NCBI GenBank assembly: GCA_903935205.1
Contig: CAIZQU010000002.1
Span: 1-45,762 of the forward strand
Direction of reading: 5' to 3'
DNA from: an uncultured cyanobacterium
GTDB lineage: Bacteria > Cyanobacteriota > Cyanobacteriia > PCC-6307 > Cyanobiaceae
DNA length: 45,762 nucleotides
Within the stretch, counting starts at the first letter, position 1. The number at the start of each line of letters is the position of its first letter. Under the pieces are notes generated by a model. The model was not told the origin of the DNA. It made no database searches and saw only the letters and a program-made list of their open reading frames with translations. Positions 17,050 to 26,916 of the stretch are shown piece by piece. The translations under genes and the position numbers were made by a program.

Positions 17050-18008
17050 GCCGGCACCGGCTTGCAGCCCCGGAAGACCCCGAACTGCATCAGGCCGGTG
17101 CGGAAGGCCCAGTCCATCAGCAGGAGGGTAGGGATCTCGCGCAGGCCCTGGAGCAGGGCTCCAGGGCCCAGGGCCAACATGGCCCCTGGTCTGCGGAAGC
17201 CTTCCAGGATCGAGTCGCGCCAGGAGGGGATGGTGGCCACGCTCCAGTCATCTGCGTGGATCCGCAGTCCGCCGGCTTCGGCGCTGCCCTCCAGATTGGC
17301 ACTCAGGGAGCGAATGCTGGCAAAGGCGGGATGGGCCCACTGCTCGAGCAACTGACGCAGCACCCAGCGTTCCAGGGCGCTGGGGGGACCATCGGCGGGA
17401 TCGCGGCGGTTCCAGTCGGCCACCGCCAGGATGCCCCCCGGTCGCAGCACGCGCAGCAGCTCATCGGCGTAGCGCTGCTTGTCCGGCATGTGGGGGCCGG
17501 CCTCGACGCTCCAGACCGCGTCGAACTCAGCGGCAGCCAGATCCAGAGCCAGGGCATCCATCACCGCGAAGCGGCAGTGCTCCGCCAGCTGCGGTGGGGT
17601 CAGGGCGGTGGCCCGGGCGATCTGGGCGGGGCTGATGCTGATCCCAAGCACGTCGAAGCCGTAGTCGCGGGCCAGGATGCGGGCGCTGCCACCGATGCCG
17701 CAGCCCACATCGAGCAGGCGGCTGCCCGGAGGTAGTTGATCCAGGCCGCTCCAGCGCACCAGGGCATGCACGAAGTCGACCTTGGCCGCGCGGAAGTCGC
17801 GGGATCGGGGGGGATCGCCGTAGTGGCCCAGGTGCACATGGTCGCCCCAGAGGGTTTCCAGCAGGGCGTCATTGGTCCAACGGTCGTAGGCCTGGGCCAC
17901 GCTGCTGGCATCCTGATAGCGGCGCCCCTGGCGCTGCCAGAGATAAAAAGCCAGGGAAGCCCCCCCGGCCAACAGGGTCAGGCCGGCGAGGGCAGGGACG
18001 GGATTCAT
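17007..18008 (-). CDS. MPBQ/MSBQ methyltransferase-type SAM methyltransferase
   Basis: A 333-residue protein with an N-terminal membrane anchor (~5-27). A class I SAM methyltransferase follows: YDRWTNDALLETLWGDHVHL, motif I LLDVGCGIGGS, WSVEAGPHMPDK, and LLRVLRPGGILAVADWN. The pattern closely follows Synechocystis Sll0418, the 2-methyl-6-phytyl-benzoquinone / 2-methyl-6-solanesyl-benzoquinone methyltransferase of tocopherol and plastoquinone synthesis. The gene assignment rests on remembered similarity, since the wider family includes gamma-tocopherol methyltransferase. Its ATG lies 3 bases after the stop of the LON-domain gene, so they form an operon. Its 3' end overlaps pheA, tail to tail. 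Confidence 0.87.
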   Translation of the reverse strand: MNPVPALAGLTLLAGGASLAFYLWQRQGRRYQDASSVAQAYDRWTNDALLETLWGDHVHLGHYGDPPRSRDFRAAKVDFVHALVRWSGLDQLPPGSRLLDVGCGIGGSARILARDYGFDVLGISISPAQIARATALTPPQLAEHCRFAVMDALALDLAAAEFDAVWSVEAGPHMPDKQRYADELLRVLRPGGILAVADWNRRDPADGPPSALERWVLRQLLEQWAHPAFASIRSLSANLEGSAEAGGLRIHADDWSVATIPSWRDSILEGFRRPGAMLALGPGALLQGLREIPTLLLMDWAFRTGLMQFGVFRGCKPVPAQAGSSSAARLVSG

Positions 18009-18011
18009 GGC

Positions 18012-18698
18012 TCAGGAATCGAGGGGGTTGCTCTCATCGTCGGAGTCCTCTGCGAAGGTCTCCAAGGTGTCCTTGAGCACGGTCCGAGCCGCCAACTGGC
18101 GTCGGGTCTGGTCGAGCAGGTCGAATTCCTGTCGCAACCGTTCACCGGTGTCGGTGATTTCCAGCAGGGCCTGCTGGTGATCGGCGACCGGACCGCCCAG
18201 ATGGGAGCCGATCCAGAAGGAGAGTTCGCGGGGGAGGTCGGGCAGGTCCGATGGCAGGGCCGATGGCTTGCCGATCAATTTGCCGGTCAGTTCCACCACA
18301 TCCCTGAGAGCGGTGGTGACGTCGGCTGCGAGGGTCTCGAGTGCATCGTGGCCATCGCTCACGCTGTCCTCGATCCAGCTGACCATTCCCACTCGATAGG
18401 GCGCCTCGCGCACGATGTCGAGCACCCGGAAGCGTTGCTGACCAAGGGTGACGATATTGCTGCGATCGTCATCCTGCGTTTGGCAGTGGAGGATTTCGGC
18501 GCAACAGCCCACCTCAGCCATGCGTCGCTCCTGGGGGTCCCAGCGCACCACCCCAAAGCGCCGGTCCTCGGCCAGCACCGTGCGCAGCATCATGCGGTAA
18601 CGGGGCTCGAAGATGTGGAGGGGCAGCACTTCCTGGGGGAAGAGCACCACGTCGGGGAGGGGGAAGAGGGGCAGCTCCCGCACAGCCAGGTCGGTCAC
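18012..18698 (-). CDS. LON substrate-binding domain protein
   Basis: A protein of about 228 residues consisting of the Lon N-terminal (peptidase S16 LON) domain alone: ELPLFPLPDVVLFPQEVLPL, HIFEPRYRMMLR, then FGVVRWDP and a helical C-terminal part ending in an acidic tail. There is no AAA+ or protease domain, so it is a stand-alone member, common in cyanobacteria, of unproved role (possibly substrate recognition or redox/protein quality control). The frame is open to 18875, but the upstream part is Pro/Ser-rich and crosses the rpsJ terminator. The GTG at 18696-18698 places the domain 7 residues in. A HIP1 octamer lies just upstream (18699-18706). It is the first gene of an operon with the methyltransferase. 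Confidence 0.88.
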   Translation of the reverse strand: MTDLAVRELPLFPLPDVVLFPQEVLPLHIFEPRYRMMLRTVLAEDRRFGVVRWDPQERRMAEVGCCAEILHCQTQDDDRSNIVTLGQQRFRVLDIVREAPYRVGMVSWIEDSVSDGHDALETLAADVTTALRDVVELTGKLIGKPSALPSDLPDLPRELSFWIGSHLGGPVADHQQALLEITDTGERLRQEFDLLDQTRRQLAARTVLKDTLETFAEDSDDESNPLDS

Positions 18699-18788
18699 GC
18701 GATCGCCAGGGTGGGGAGGACAGCGCCGCTGCTCGTGTGGCGAGGGTGGGGTAGGACCAAAGCAGGAACCCGGATGAAGGGATCCTAG

Positions 18789-18826
18789 AAAAAATCCCCC
18801 GCTCGCCGGAGAGGGCGAACGGGGGA
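18789..18826 (-). terminator. Intrinsic terminator of the str operon (after rpsJ)
   Basis: Read on the minus strand: a GC-rich stem from 18826 to 18795 (6-7 bp, one mismatch, then 5 bp), a GGAGAG-complement loop, and then six T residues (A-run 18789-18794 on the plus strand). It lies about 120 bases past the rpsJ stop and separates rpsJ from the LON-domain gene. Confidence 0.9.
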
Positions 18827-18946
18827 AAGCCGGTGGTCGCCGTGGCTCCGAGCCCAGAGGGAGAGAAACCGTCACGATCTCAACAGGCTCTTGCCAGAGG
18901 GATGGGTTCGGATTTCAGGTCTGGGAGGGGCGATGGCGCCGTGGCT

Positions 18947-19267
18947 TCAGAGCTTGACCTCGATGTCCACACCGCTGGGGAGGTCGAGCTTCATCAGGGC
19001 GTCGATGGTTTTGGCGCTGGGGCTATAGATATCGATGATGCGACGATGGGTGCGGGTTTCGAAATGCTCGCGCGAATCCTTGTCCACGTGCGGGGAACGC
19101 AGCACGCAGTAGATCTTGCGCTTGGTCGGCAGGGGGATCGGACCGATGGCCGTTGCGGCGGTGTGATCGGCCGTCTCGATGATTTTTTCGCAGGAGAGAT
19201 CGAGCATGCGGCGATCAAACGCCTTCAGGCGGATGCGGATCTTCTGCTGGGCGAGGGACTGGACCAT
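18947..19267 (-). CDS. rpsJ: 30S ribosomal protein S10 (uS10)
   Basis: A 106-residue S10: [57 protein letters not shown]. It is part of the 30S head, and in other bacteria its free form acts as the NusE antitermination factor. It is placed last in a rpsL-rpsG-fusA-tuf-rpsJ order, the usual cyanobacterial arrangement in which S10 has left the S10 operon. A hairpin lies in the 207-base spacer after tuf, and a strong terminator follows. Confidence 0.97.
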   Translation of the reverse strand: MVQSLAQQKIRIRLKAFDRRMLDLSCEKIIETADHTAATAIGPIPLPTKRKIYCVLRSPHVDKDSREHFETRTHRRIIDIYSPSAKTIDALMKLDLPSGVDIEVKL

Positions 19268-19341
19268 GGAACAGCGGTGGCGAGGGAGGGGAGATCAAGG
19301 GATCTGAAGGGATCCCGGCTCTGGGTTGTCGAGGTTCGGAA

Positions 19342-19375
19342 AGCACCGCCGCCGCTTGGGATCGGGGGCGGTGCT
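19342..19375 (-). promoter_or_regulatory. Hairpin in the tuf-rpsJ spacer
   Basis: AGCACCGCC (19342-19350) and GGCGGTGCT (19367-19375) form a perfect 9-bp stem with a 16-base loop. On the minus strand it is followed by TTTCC only, a weak tail. It may act as a partial terminator, processing site or stabilising 3' structure for tuf, allowing a lower rpsJ level. Confidence 0.45.
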
Positions 19376-19474
19376 CAGACCTGGCGGGCAGGAGCTGGAG
19401 GCTGAAGGGGGAGGGGGGCCCGAGGGGCCAACCCACCCACCAGCTTCATCACAATCGCAGGATGCTCCTGCGAC

Positions 19475-20704
<1,230 letters not shown>

Positions 20705-20749
20705 GATGAAAAAGAATCGGGGTTGGTGGGTTGGAGTGGGGAGGGAAGA

Positions 20750-22825
20750 TCAGGAGTTGCCCTGATTCTTGGAAATGATGGCTTCAGCGACGTTCCGAGG
20801 AACTTCCTCGTAATGGCTGAATTCCATCGAGAAGATACCCCGACCCTGGGTCATGGATCGGAGCTGGGTGGCGTAGCCGAACATTTCGGCCAGAGGCACT
20901 TTGGCCTGGACCTTGGACTGACCGCTGTCGACGGACTGCCCTTCAACCTGGCCGCGGCGTGAGGAGAGATCACCGATAATCGAGCCGAGGAAATCCTCGG
21001 GAATCTCGACCTCAACCTTCATCATCGGCTCAAGAAGTACAGGATTGCACTTCTTGACGCCGTCTTTGAAGGCCATGGATCCGGCGATCTTAAACGCCAT
21101 CTCCGAGGAGTCGACGTCATGGTAGGAGCCGTCGACCATGGTGACCTTGACATCGATCATCGGGAAGCCCGCAATCACGCCGGACTGGCAGGTTTCCTTC
21201 ATGCCGGCTTCCGCCGGGCCGATGTACTCCTTGGGAACGATGCCGCCAACGATCTTGTTGACGAATTCAAACCCTGAGCCCGGTTCACCGGGCTCCATCT
21301 CGATCACCACATGGCCATACTGGCCTTTGCCACCGGTCTGACGAGCGAATTTACCTTCGCCCTTGGCGCTACCCCGGATGGTTTCCCGATAGGAGACCTG
21401 AGGGGCGCCGATGTTGGCCTCCACCTTGAATTCCCTGAGCATCCGATCGACCAGGATTTCCAGGTGGAGCTCGCCCATACCGGCGATCACCGTCTGGTTG
21501 GTCTCCGGGTCGGTGCGGACCCGGAAGGTGGGGTCTTCTTCTGACAGGGATTGCAGGGCTTTGGAGAGTTTCTCCATGTCGCCCTTGGTCTTCGGCTCGA
21601 CCGCCACTGAAATCACCGGTTCGGGGATGAACAGAGATTCCAGAACGATCGGGGCACTGTCGACGCAGAGGGTGTCGCCGGTGGTGGTGTCCTTGAGGCC
21701 GAGCACGGCCCCGAGGTCACCGGCCCGCAGCTCATCAACCTCCTCTCGCTCATCGGCCTTGAGGACGATCAGGCGAGAAATCCTCTCTTTTTTATCCTTG
21801 GTGGAATTGAGGACGTAGCTACCTTTCTGCAGCACGCCTGAGTAGATGCGTACGAAGGTGAGTTTGCCGAAAGGATCGGCCATCACCTTGAACGCCAGGG
21901 CGCTGAAGGGAGCGCCGTCCTCGGCGGGGCGGGCCGCTTCGCTGCCATCGGCCAGGACGCCCTGGATCGGGGGCACATCAACGGGGGCTGGAAGGTAATC
22001 GACCACAGCGTCGAGCAAGAGCTGCACGCCCTTGTTCTTGAAGGCGGATCCGCAGAGCATCGGCACGAGCCCTTCATTGAGGACGGCCTTACGGATACCG
22101 CTGCGCAGCTGCTCCTCACTGAGTTCGCCGTGCTCGAGGAACGATTCAAGCAGCTCTTCATCGGTTTCAGCCACCGACTCCATCAGGGTGGTGCGCCACT
22201 CCTCCGCTTGGTCGGCCATCGAATCGGGGATCTCAGTCTCCTCGATGTCCTTGCCGAGGTCGTCCTTGTAGATGAACGCTTTGTTCTTGACGAGATCAAC
22301 GATGCCGCTCAGCTCCCCTTCGGCGCCGATAGGCAGCTGGATGGGCACGGCATTGGCCTTGAGCCGGTCCTTGATCTGTCCGTGGACCTTCAGGAAGTCA
22401 GCGCCGGTGCGGTCCATCTTGTTGACGAACACCATCCGCGGCACCTTGTAGCGGTCCGCCTGACGCCAAACGGTTTCGGACTGGGGCTGAACGCCACCGA
22501 CGGCACAGAAAACGGCGATCACCCCATCGAGCACTCGCATCGAGCGCTCCACCTCGATCGTGAAGTCGACGTGGCCAGGGGTATCGATGATGTTGATGCG
22601 GTGGTCTTTCCAACTGGTGGAAATGGCCGCAGCGGTGATCGTGATGCCACGCTCACGCTCCTGCTCCATCCAGTCGGTGACAGCGGCACCATCGTGCACC
22701 TCACCCATTTTGTGGACCACACCGGAGTAGAACAGGATTCGTTCGGTGGTGGTGGTCTTGCCTGCGTCGATGTGAGCGGCGATACCGATATTTCTGACGC
22801 GTTCGAGTGGGAAGGCGCGGGCCAC
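20750..22825 (-). CDS. fusA: Translation elongation factor G
   Basis: A 691-residue translocase GTPase. The G1 motif AHIDAGKT is at residues 17-24; [12 protein letters not shown] and domains II-V follow, with [17 protein letters not shown] and the C-terminal [12 protein letters not shown] region. Full length. The start codon is GTG (22823-22825), preceded on the minus strand by GGAG at about 10 bases. It lies between rpsG (108-base spacer) and tuf in the str operon. Confidence 0.98.
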   Translation of the reverse strand: MARAFPLERVRNIGIAAHIDAGKTTTTERILFYSGVVHKMGEVHDGAAVTDWMEQERERGITITAAAISTSWKDHRINIIDTPGHVDFTIEVERSMRVLDGVIAVFCAVGGVQPQSETVWRQADRYKVPRMVFVNKMDRTGADFLKVHGQIKDRLKANAVPIQLPIGAEGELSGIVDLVKNKAFIYKDDLGKDIEETEIPDSMADQAEEWRTTLMESVAETDEELLESFLEHGELSEEQLRSGIRKAVLNEGLVPMLCGSAFKNKGVQLLLDAVVDYLPAPVDVPPIQGVLADGSEAARPAEDGAPFSALAFKVMADPFGKLTFVRIYSGVLQKGSYVLNSTKDKKERISRLIVLKADEREEVDELRAGDLGAVLGLKDTTTGDTLCVDSAPIVLESLFIPEPVISVAVEPKTKGDMEKLSKALQSLSEEDPTFRVRTDPETNQTVIAGMGELHLEILVDRMLREFKVEANIGAPQVSYRETIRGSAKGEGKFARQTGGKGQYGHVVIEMEPGEPGSGFEFVNKIVGGIVPKEYIGPAEAGMKETCQSGVIAGFPMIDVKVTMVDGSYHDVDSSEMAFKIAGSMAFKDGVKKCNPVLLEPMMKVEVEIPEDFLGSIIGDLSSRRGQVEGQSVDSGQSKVQAKVPLAEMFGYATQLRSMTQGRGIFSMEFSHYEEVPRNVAEAIISKNQGNS

Positions 22826-22933
22826 GGGGTAGAACTCCGAAGAGGGTCGACAAAAAACGGGCGTTAGTCTACAGACCGGTCTGCAGGCGGTTGGGGGGGA
22901 GCCGGATCAGCCCAGATCTCCGGCACCTCCGCC

Positions 22934-23404
22934 TCAGTAGCGGTAGTGGGCGAAGGCCTTGTTGGCCTCAGCCATCTTGTGGGTCTCCTCGCGCTTGCGC
23001 ACGGCGCTGCCCGCTTCGTTGGCGGCGTCCATCAGCTCGCCGGCCAGCTTCTGGGCCATGCTCCGGCCGTTGCGGGCCCGCGAATAGTTGACCAGCCAGC
23101 GCAGGGCCATGGCAGTGCCGCGCTCTTGGCGAACCTCCATGGGCACCTGGTAGGTGGCGCCACCGACCCGGCGAGCCCGCACCTCCACCAACGGCGTGGC
23201 GTTGCGCACGGCGGTCTCAAACAGTTCGAGGGGATCGCCGCCGGTGCGCTCGCCGATCAGGCTGAAGGCATCGGAGAGGATCCGCTGGGCTGTGGACTTC
23301 TTGCCGTGCTTCATCAGCCGGGCCACGATCATCGAAGCCAGACGGCTGTTGAACTGCGGATCCGGCAGGACGGGACGCTTCTCGGCGGCGTTGCGGCGGG
23401 ACAT
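22934..23404 (-). CDS. rpsG: 30S ribosomal protein S7 (uS7)
   Basis: A 156-residue S7, normal length: [52 protein letters not shown], and the C-terminal [16 protein letters not shown]. It nucleates assembly of the 30S head by binding 16S rRNA. It is second in the str operon, 60 bases after rpsL. A 12-bp palindrome CAGACCGGTCTG (22872-22883) lies between it and fusA. Confidence 0.98.
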   Translation of the reverse strand: MSRRNAAEKRPVLPDPQFNSRLASMIVARLMKHGKKSTAQRILSDAFSLIGERTGGDPLELFETAVRNATPLVEVRARRVGGATYQVPMEVRQERGTAMALRWLVNYSRARNGRSMAQKLAGELMDAANEAGSAVRKREETHKMAEANKAFAHYRY

Positions 23405-23464
23405 GGAAAGGCGTGGTGATGGGCGAGGGGATGGCGTGCTTCAGGGGGCGCCGTAGGCGCCGGT

Positions 23465-23839
23465 TCAGCTCTTCGGGGTCTTGGCGCCGTACTTGGAGCG
23501 CGACTGGCGCCGGTCCTTGACACCGGCGGTGTCGAGGGTGCCGCGGATGATGTGATAACGCACACCGGGCAGATCCTTGACGCGACCCCCGCGGATCAGC
23601 ACCACGGAGTGTTCCTGGAGGTTGTGGCCGATGCCGGGGATGTAGGCGGTGACCTCGAAACCGGAGGTCAGGCGCACCCGGGCAACCTTGCGCAGGGCCG
23701 AATTGGGCTTCTTCGGGGTGGAGGTGTAAACGCGTGTGCAGACGCCACGCCTTTCGGGGCAGGCGCGCAGGGCGGGCGATTTGGTCTTGCGGGTGAGGCG
23801 CTGACGCTCGGTGCGGATCAGCTGCTGAATGGTGGGCAT
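23465..23839 (-). CDS. rpsL: 30S ribosomal protein S12 (uS12)
   Basis: A 124-residue S12, normal length: [33 protein letters not shown] (the lysines at the decoding centre associated with streptomycin resistance when changed), and [20 protein letters not shown]. It is the first gene of the str operon. Its promoter must lie in or before the 203-base gap 23840-24042, in which no clear -10/-35 pair could be fixed. Confidence 0.98.
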   Translation of the reverse strand: MPTIQQLIRTERQRLTRKTKSPALRACPERRGVCTRVYTSTPKKPNSALRKVARVRLTSGFEVTAYIPGIGHNLQEHSVVLIRGGRVKDLPGVRYHIIRGTLDTAGVKDRRQSRSKYGAKTPKS

Positions 23840-24042
23840 CGAGGGCCGGGGCGCTGGTCGGGAGGTCGGGTGGTTGGGGCGGACGTCGCCAGGGAAGCAC
23901 TGCGGTCCCCCCTTGGCATGGATGGGGGGCGCAGCGTCCCGCAGGACGGCACGCCGTAGCCGGATGGCGGGGCCGCTAGGCGTTGATGGAACGCGCCGGC
24001 GGCCAGGGCCGAAACTCCGGCCCGATTCGACAATCCGACACC

Positions 24043-24420
24043 TTACTGCCTGGTGGTCCCCCGGCTAGTCTCCAGGCGGAAGGCGGCTCCGCAGGCGCAG
24101 GTGTATACGCCCGCCCCCGGCCTCACCAGGAACGCTCCGCCGCTGAGGTCACCGCGGTAATCCAGCTGCAGGCCGGTCAACAGGTCGAGCTGGTCGGCGG
24201 GGGCGTGCAGGGTGATGCCGTCGCCACGGGCGATCGGCGTGCCGGCCAGGTGTCCGGGCCGCAGCCGGATGGTCCAGGGTTCACAGCCACCGACCAGCAG
24301 GTCGATGTGCATCAGGCCTGGGGTTCCCGCCACGGCCGCCTGACGGCAGAGCTCAGCGGCGGCGGCGGCGGTGAGACGAAGGCTGTGGCCCCGGGGCACG
24401 GCGACAGACGTGACAGGCAT
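24043..24420 (-). CDS. HesB/IscA-like A-type iron-sulfur protein
   Basis: A 125-residue protein of the HesB/IscA fold. It begins [16 protein letters not shown], then [16 protein letters not shown] with C46, and near the C-terminus C108-A-C110-G. A-type carriers use one cysteine in the middle and two in a C-G-C motif; here the middle residue is Ala (CACG), a small departure. The usual role would be binding or transferring Fe-S or iron. It is co-directional with the upstream glycosidase-like gene (51-base gap) and with the downstream str operon (203-base gap). A related iron-sulfur gene next to rpsL is seen in other picocyanobacteria, as far as I recall. Whether it is a functional carrier is uncertain. 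Confidence 0.75.
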   Translation of the reverse strand: MPVTSVAVPRGHSLRLTAAAAAELCRQAAVAGTPGLMHIDLLVGGCEPWTIRLRPGHLAGTPIARGDGITLHAPADQLDLLTGLQLDYRGDLSGGAFLVRPGAGVYTCACGAAFRLETSRGTTRQ

Positions 24421-24471
24421 CGCCCCACAATGGCAGGGCGGAGCTGCTCTCAGGATCCCTGAATCCCGTCC

Positions 24472-26418
24472 TCAGGGGCTGGGCCGGACCTCGCCCATCG
24501 GATCGCCCATCGGATTGCCCATCGGATCGAGGCCGTTCGGCCGCGCCGGCACCAGGCCGAGGGCGTTATGCACCAGGCCAGCCACGCCCCTGCCCTTGAC
24601 GGTGTGCCGCCCCCCGAGCACAAGCCCGGTCGAGCTGCCGCCATCGAGGTTGAGGGCATCCCTGAGTCCCAGCTGGCGCAGCAGCTCAGCGCTCTCGGCC
24701 AGGGTCGGACCCTCGTCCGCCGTGCCCTCCAGGGTGATCAGCCACAGCTGGCGGCCATCGCTCCCCACCACCGTCCGCGGCGCCCCCTGGCGCAGGAAGG
24801 CCGGCCCGAATCCCTCACCGGTCCCATCCAGCACCGCCCGTCCGTTCTGCAACAGCAGGGGTCCGCCCCCCATCACGAACGGAGCCTCACCCAGCGGATC
24901 GCTGGGCCTGCTCTCCAGCGCCAGGGGCTCCCCCTCCGTCCAGGGCAGATCGGCACCGCCCCGTGCCACCAGCAGCCAGTCCCCGGCCAGCAGGGGAACG
25001 CCGGCGGCCAGAGCCTGGGGGCCGTAGCGGGCCACCACCTGGCCCTGGCGGATCAGCGCCCCACGCTCCCCATCGCTGAGGCTGCGATAGATCGGTCCCC
25101 AGGCGGCGCTGTAGCGGCTGAGGCCGCGCTGCACCAAACCGCTGTTCAGAACCACCAGGGGCCAGCGCCTGCCGGTGCGATCCCGCACCCACTCCTGAAG
25201 CTCCAGTCTCCCGAACCGCGGCAGGGAGCCGGGGCTCCAGCCGATCGCACCGCGCTTGAGGATCGGTCCTGAGCGCCACTCGCCCCGATCCCGAAGGGCG
25301 CCGAGGGGCAGGCGGCGGATCCGGTTGAAGAAGCCGCCGTTGACCGCCACCAGGGCATCGCCCCGTCGGGCCAGACCCGCCAGGGAACTCAGGCCCTCCA
25401 TCCCGCCGGACCGGCTCAGGGGCCGCAGCTCCAGGTCGCCGCCGTTGGGATCGAGGCGCACGGCGTTGATGCGCACCCCCCGGCCGCCCACCTCGCGCAG
25501 CCAGCGCTCCCAGACGATCTGTCGGCCGAGCCTGGCCTGCAGCCGCGGGTCGATGGGCCGATCCTCAGGGGCGGTGGCGGAGGCGGGGCCGCCAGGCAGG
25601 TCGATCACCACCCGGCTCGGATCCCCGAGGGTGAAGGCCTGGGGCGGCTCCTGCAGGCCCCCGGCCGAGAGCTGCAGCGCCTCCGCCAGCTGTCGACCCG
25701 TCACCCCCAACCGGGCCAGCTCGGCCCTCTGGTCCTGGCTGCTCTGAAGCTCCAGCAGCAGGGAGGCGGGACCGCGCCGCAGCAGGGCCGGACCGCTCAG
25801 ATCGAGCACCACCCGCCGCTGGCCGGGGGGGGCGCTGCTGGGCCTGACCCCGATCAATCTCGGCGGCTCCAGCGCCAGGCGGAGCAGATCTCCGTCGGGT
25901 TGAAGCCGCATCGGTTCGCCCCGAAGCAGGGAGGCGACCTCCAGCGCCACTTCGTCGCCGAGGGGGCGTTGGGCCGAGGGGGAGACCAGCAGGCGTCGGC
26001 CGAACCACTCCAGAACGAGGGCGCCGCTGGTGCCGAGGGGGCGGGCGCTGACGCCCAACTGCCCCTGCAGCACCTCCAGGGGAATCCAGAGCTGGGACGG
26101 CGCGCCGCCGGCCGGGCCGATCCACAACCAACGGGCGCGCTGCTCCCGGCCGTTGACGGCCAGACGGCTGCCGCTGCGCTCCTGCGGGGCGGCGGATTCT
26201 GGCCGCTCCCCGGGGGCTGTCCTCAGAACCTCCCCCCCGAACCGCTCCCCATCGAGGCCAGGCAGGGGTGGCAGGGGAGGGGGGGGGGCTGGCTGGGCCT
26301 GCACGGAAAGCATCGCCAGAGGCACCATCCCCGGGGGCATCATCCCCTGGGGCACCATCGGCAGCAGCACGGCCCCCAGAACTTGAGCCAGGCTCATTCT
26401 CGCCCTGCTGCGGGCCAT
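24472..26418 (-). CDS. Secreted phosphodiester glycosidase (NAGPA/DUF2233) family protein
   Basis: A 648-residue exported protein. A Met-rich, Pro-containing signal segment (~8-42, ending VQAQ) is followed by a proline linker and a ~250-residue N-terminal region with LEVLQGQLGVSARP and repeated beta-strand patterns. The NAGPA-like domain runs from about residue 330 to the end: VAVNGGFFN near 358-366, PRTVVGSDGRQLWLITLEG, and LNLDGGSSTGLVLGG near 585-600. Family members hydrolyse N-acetylglucosamine-1-phosphate diesters or act on cell-wall polymers; the substrate here is not known. The tail has three Met-Gly-x-Pro repeats encoded by a 12-base tandem repeat. It is divergent from the glutamate synthase gene across 498 bases and upstream of the IscA-like gene. 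Confidence 0.85.
   Translation of the reverse strand: MARSRARMSLAQVLGAVLLPMVPQGMMPPGMVPLAMLSVQAQPAPPPPLPPLPGLDGERFGGEVLRTAPGERPESAAPQERSGSRLAVNGREQRARWLWIGPAGGAPSQLWIPLEVLQGQLGVSARPLGTSGALVLEWFGRRLLVSPSAQRPLGDEVALEVASLLRGEPMRLQPDGDLLRLALEPPRLIGVRPSSAPPGQRRVVLDLSGPALLRRGPASLLLELQSSQDQRAELARLGVTGRQLAEALQLSAGGLQEPPQAFTLGDPSRVVIDLPGGPASATAPEDRPIDPRLQARLGRQIVWERWLREVGGRGVRINAVRLDPNGGDLELRPLSRSGGMEGLSSLAGLARRGDALVAVNGGFFNRIRRLPLGALRDRGEWRSGPILKRGAIGWSPGSLPRFGRLELQEWVRDRTGRRWPLVVLNSGLVQRGLSRYSAAWGPIYRSLSDGERGALIRQGQVVARYGPQALAAGVPLLAGDWLLVARGGADLPWTEGEPLALESRPSDPLGEAPFVMGGGPLLLQNGRAVLDGTGEGFGPAFLRQGAPRTVVGSDGRQLWLITLEGTADEGPTLAESAELLRQLGLRDALNLDGGSSTGLVLGGRHTVKGRGVAGLVHNALGLVPARPNGLDPMGNPMGDPMGEVRPSP
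24492..24527. repeat. Three tandem 12-bp repeats in the glycosidase C-terminus
   Basis: CGCCCATCGGAT occurs twice perfectly (24492-24503, 24504-24515), followed by TGCCCATCGGAT (24516-24527). On the minus strand it encodes the DPMGNPMGDPMG tail. Because the unit is 12 bases, copy changes keep the frame. Confidence 0.9.
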
Positions 26419-26916
26419 CGCGATTTCCGCCGGCCGGCGGACCCTAGGACCTGACGACGGTGTCCGGGATGAACCGGAGCGAGGGGGTCTGTCCCTAGGA
26501 TCGGCGGATGATTCATCGGTCTAACGGACTGGGGTGTCATCTGCCCTGTCTTCTGACTTGCCATCTGTCAGGTCAGCTGACAAACCAGCAGCACGTCAGC
26601 TGATCGGCCTCCGGGCACATCAGCGGAACAACCCATCGGTTGATTTGCTGGTGCATCGGCTTCAACGTCCTGGCCAGCGCCCACCCAGGCGCTTCGTCAT
26701 GGCCCACCGCGGACCCCACGGGCTTGCACCTGGGAGCCACCACGGACAGGGGCCTGCCACCGTCAACGACCCTCCATCGGTCCATCCACGGCCGAATCGA
26801 TCTCCCGATCGTCTGGACTGACACCCTCGCCAGCCCTGGACCATCGAGGCATTGCCCCTTCCCAGGCAAGGATCTCCCTCCCCCACCGACTCGCTTCCGC
26901 AGCCTCCAACCGGTCC
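26419..26916. other. Divergent intergenic region between the glycosidase gene and glutamate synthase
   Basis: 498 bases without a supported gene. GTCAGCTGAC, a perfect 10-bp palindrome (26572-26581), is followed 23 bases later by GTCAGCTGA (26595-26603), possible operator repeats. CATCGGT-type words recur (about 26513, 26634, 26774). I searched by eye for the NtcA pattern GTA-N8-TAC, expected for nitrogen genes, and did not find it. The divergent promoters are presumably here, but I cannot place them. Confidence 0.45.

Noticed and set aside
22852-22883. Palindrome CAGACCGGTCTG plus a T6 on the minus strand between rpsG and fusA
   Set aside because: The palindrome can form only a 4-bp stem as a hairpin and the T-run is 14 bases away, so it is not a convincing terminator. 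Its location inside the str operon also argues against termination.
26419-26916. NtcA binding site upstream of glutamate synthase
   Set aside because: I looked for GTA-N8-TAC because the gene is a nitrogen-assimilation gene; no match was seen by eye.
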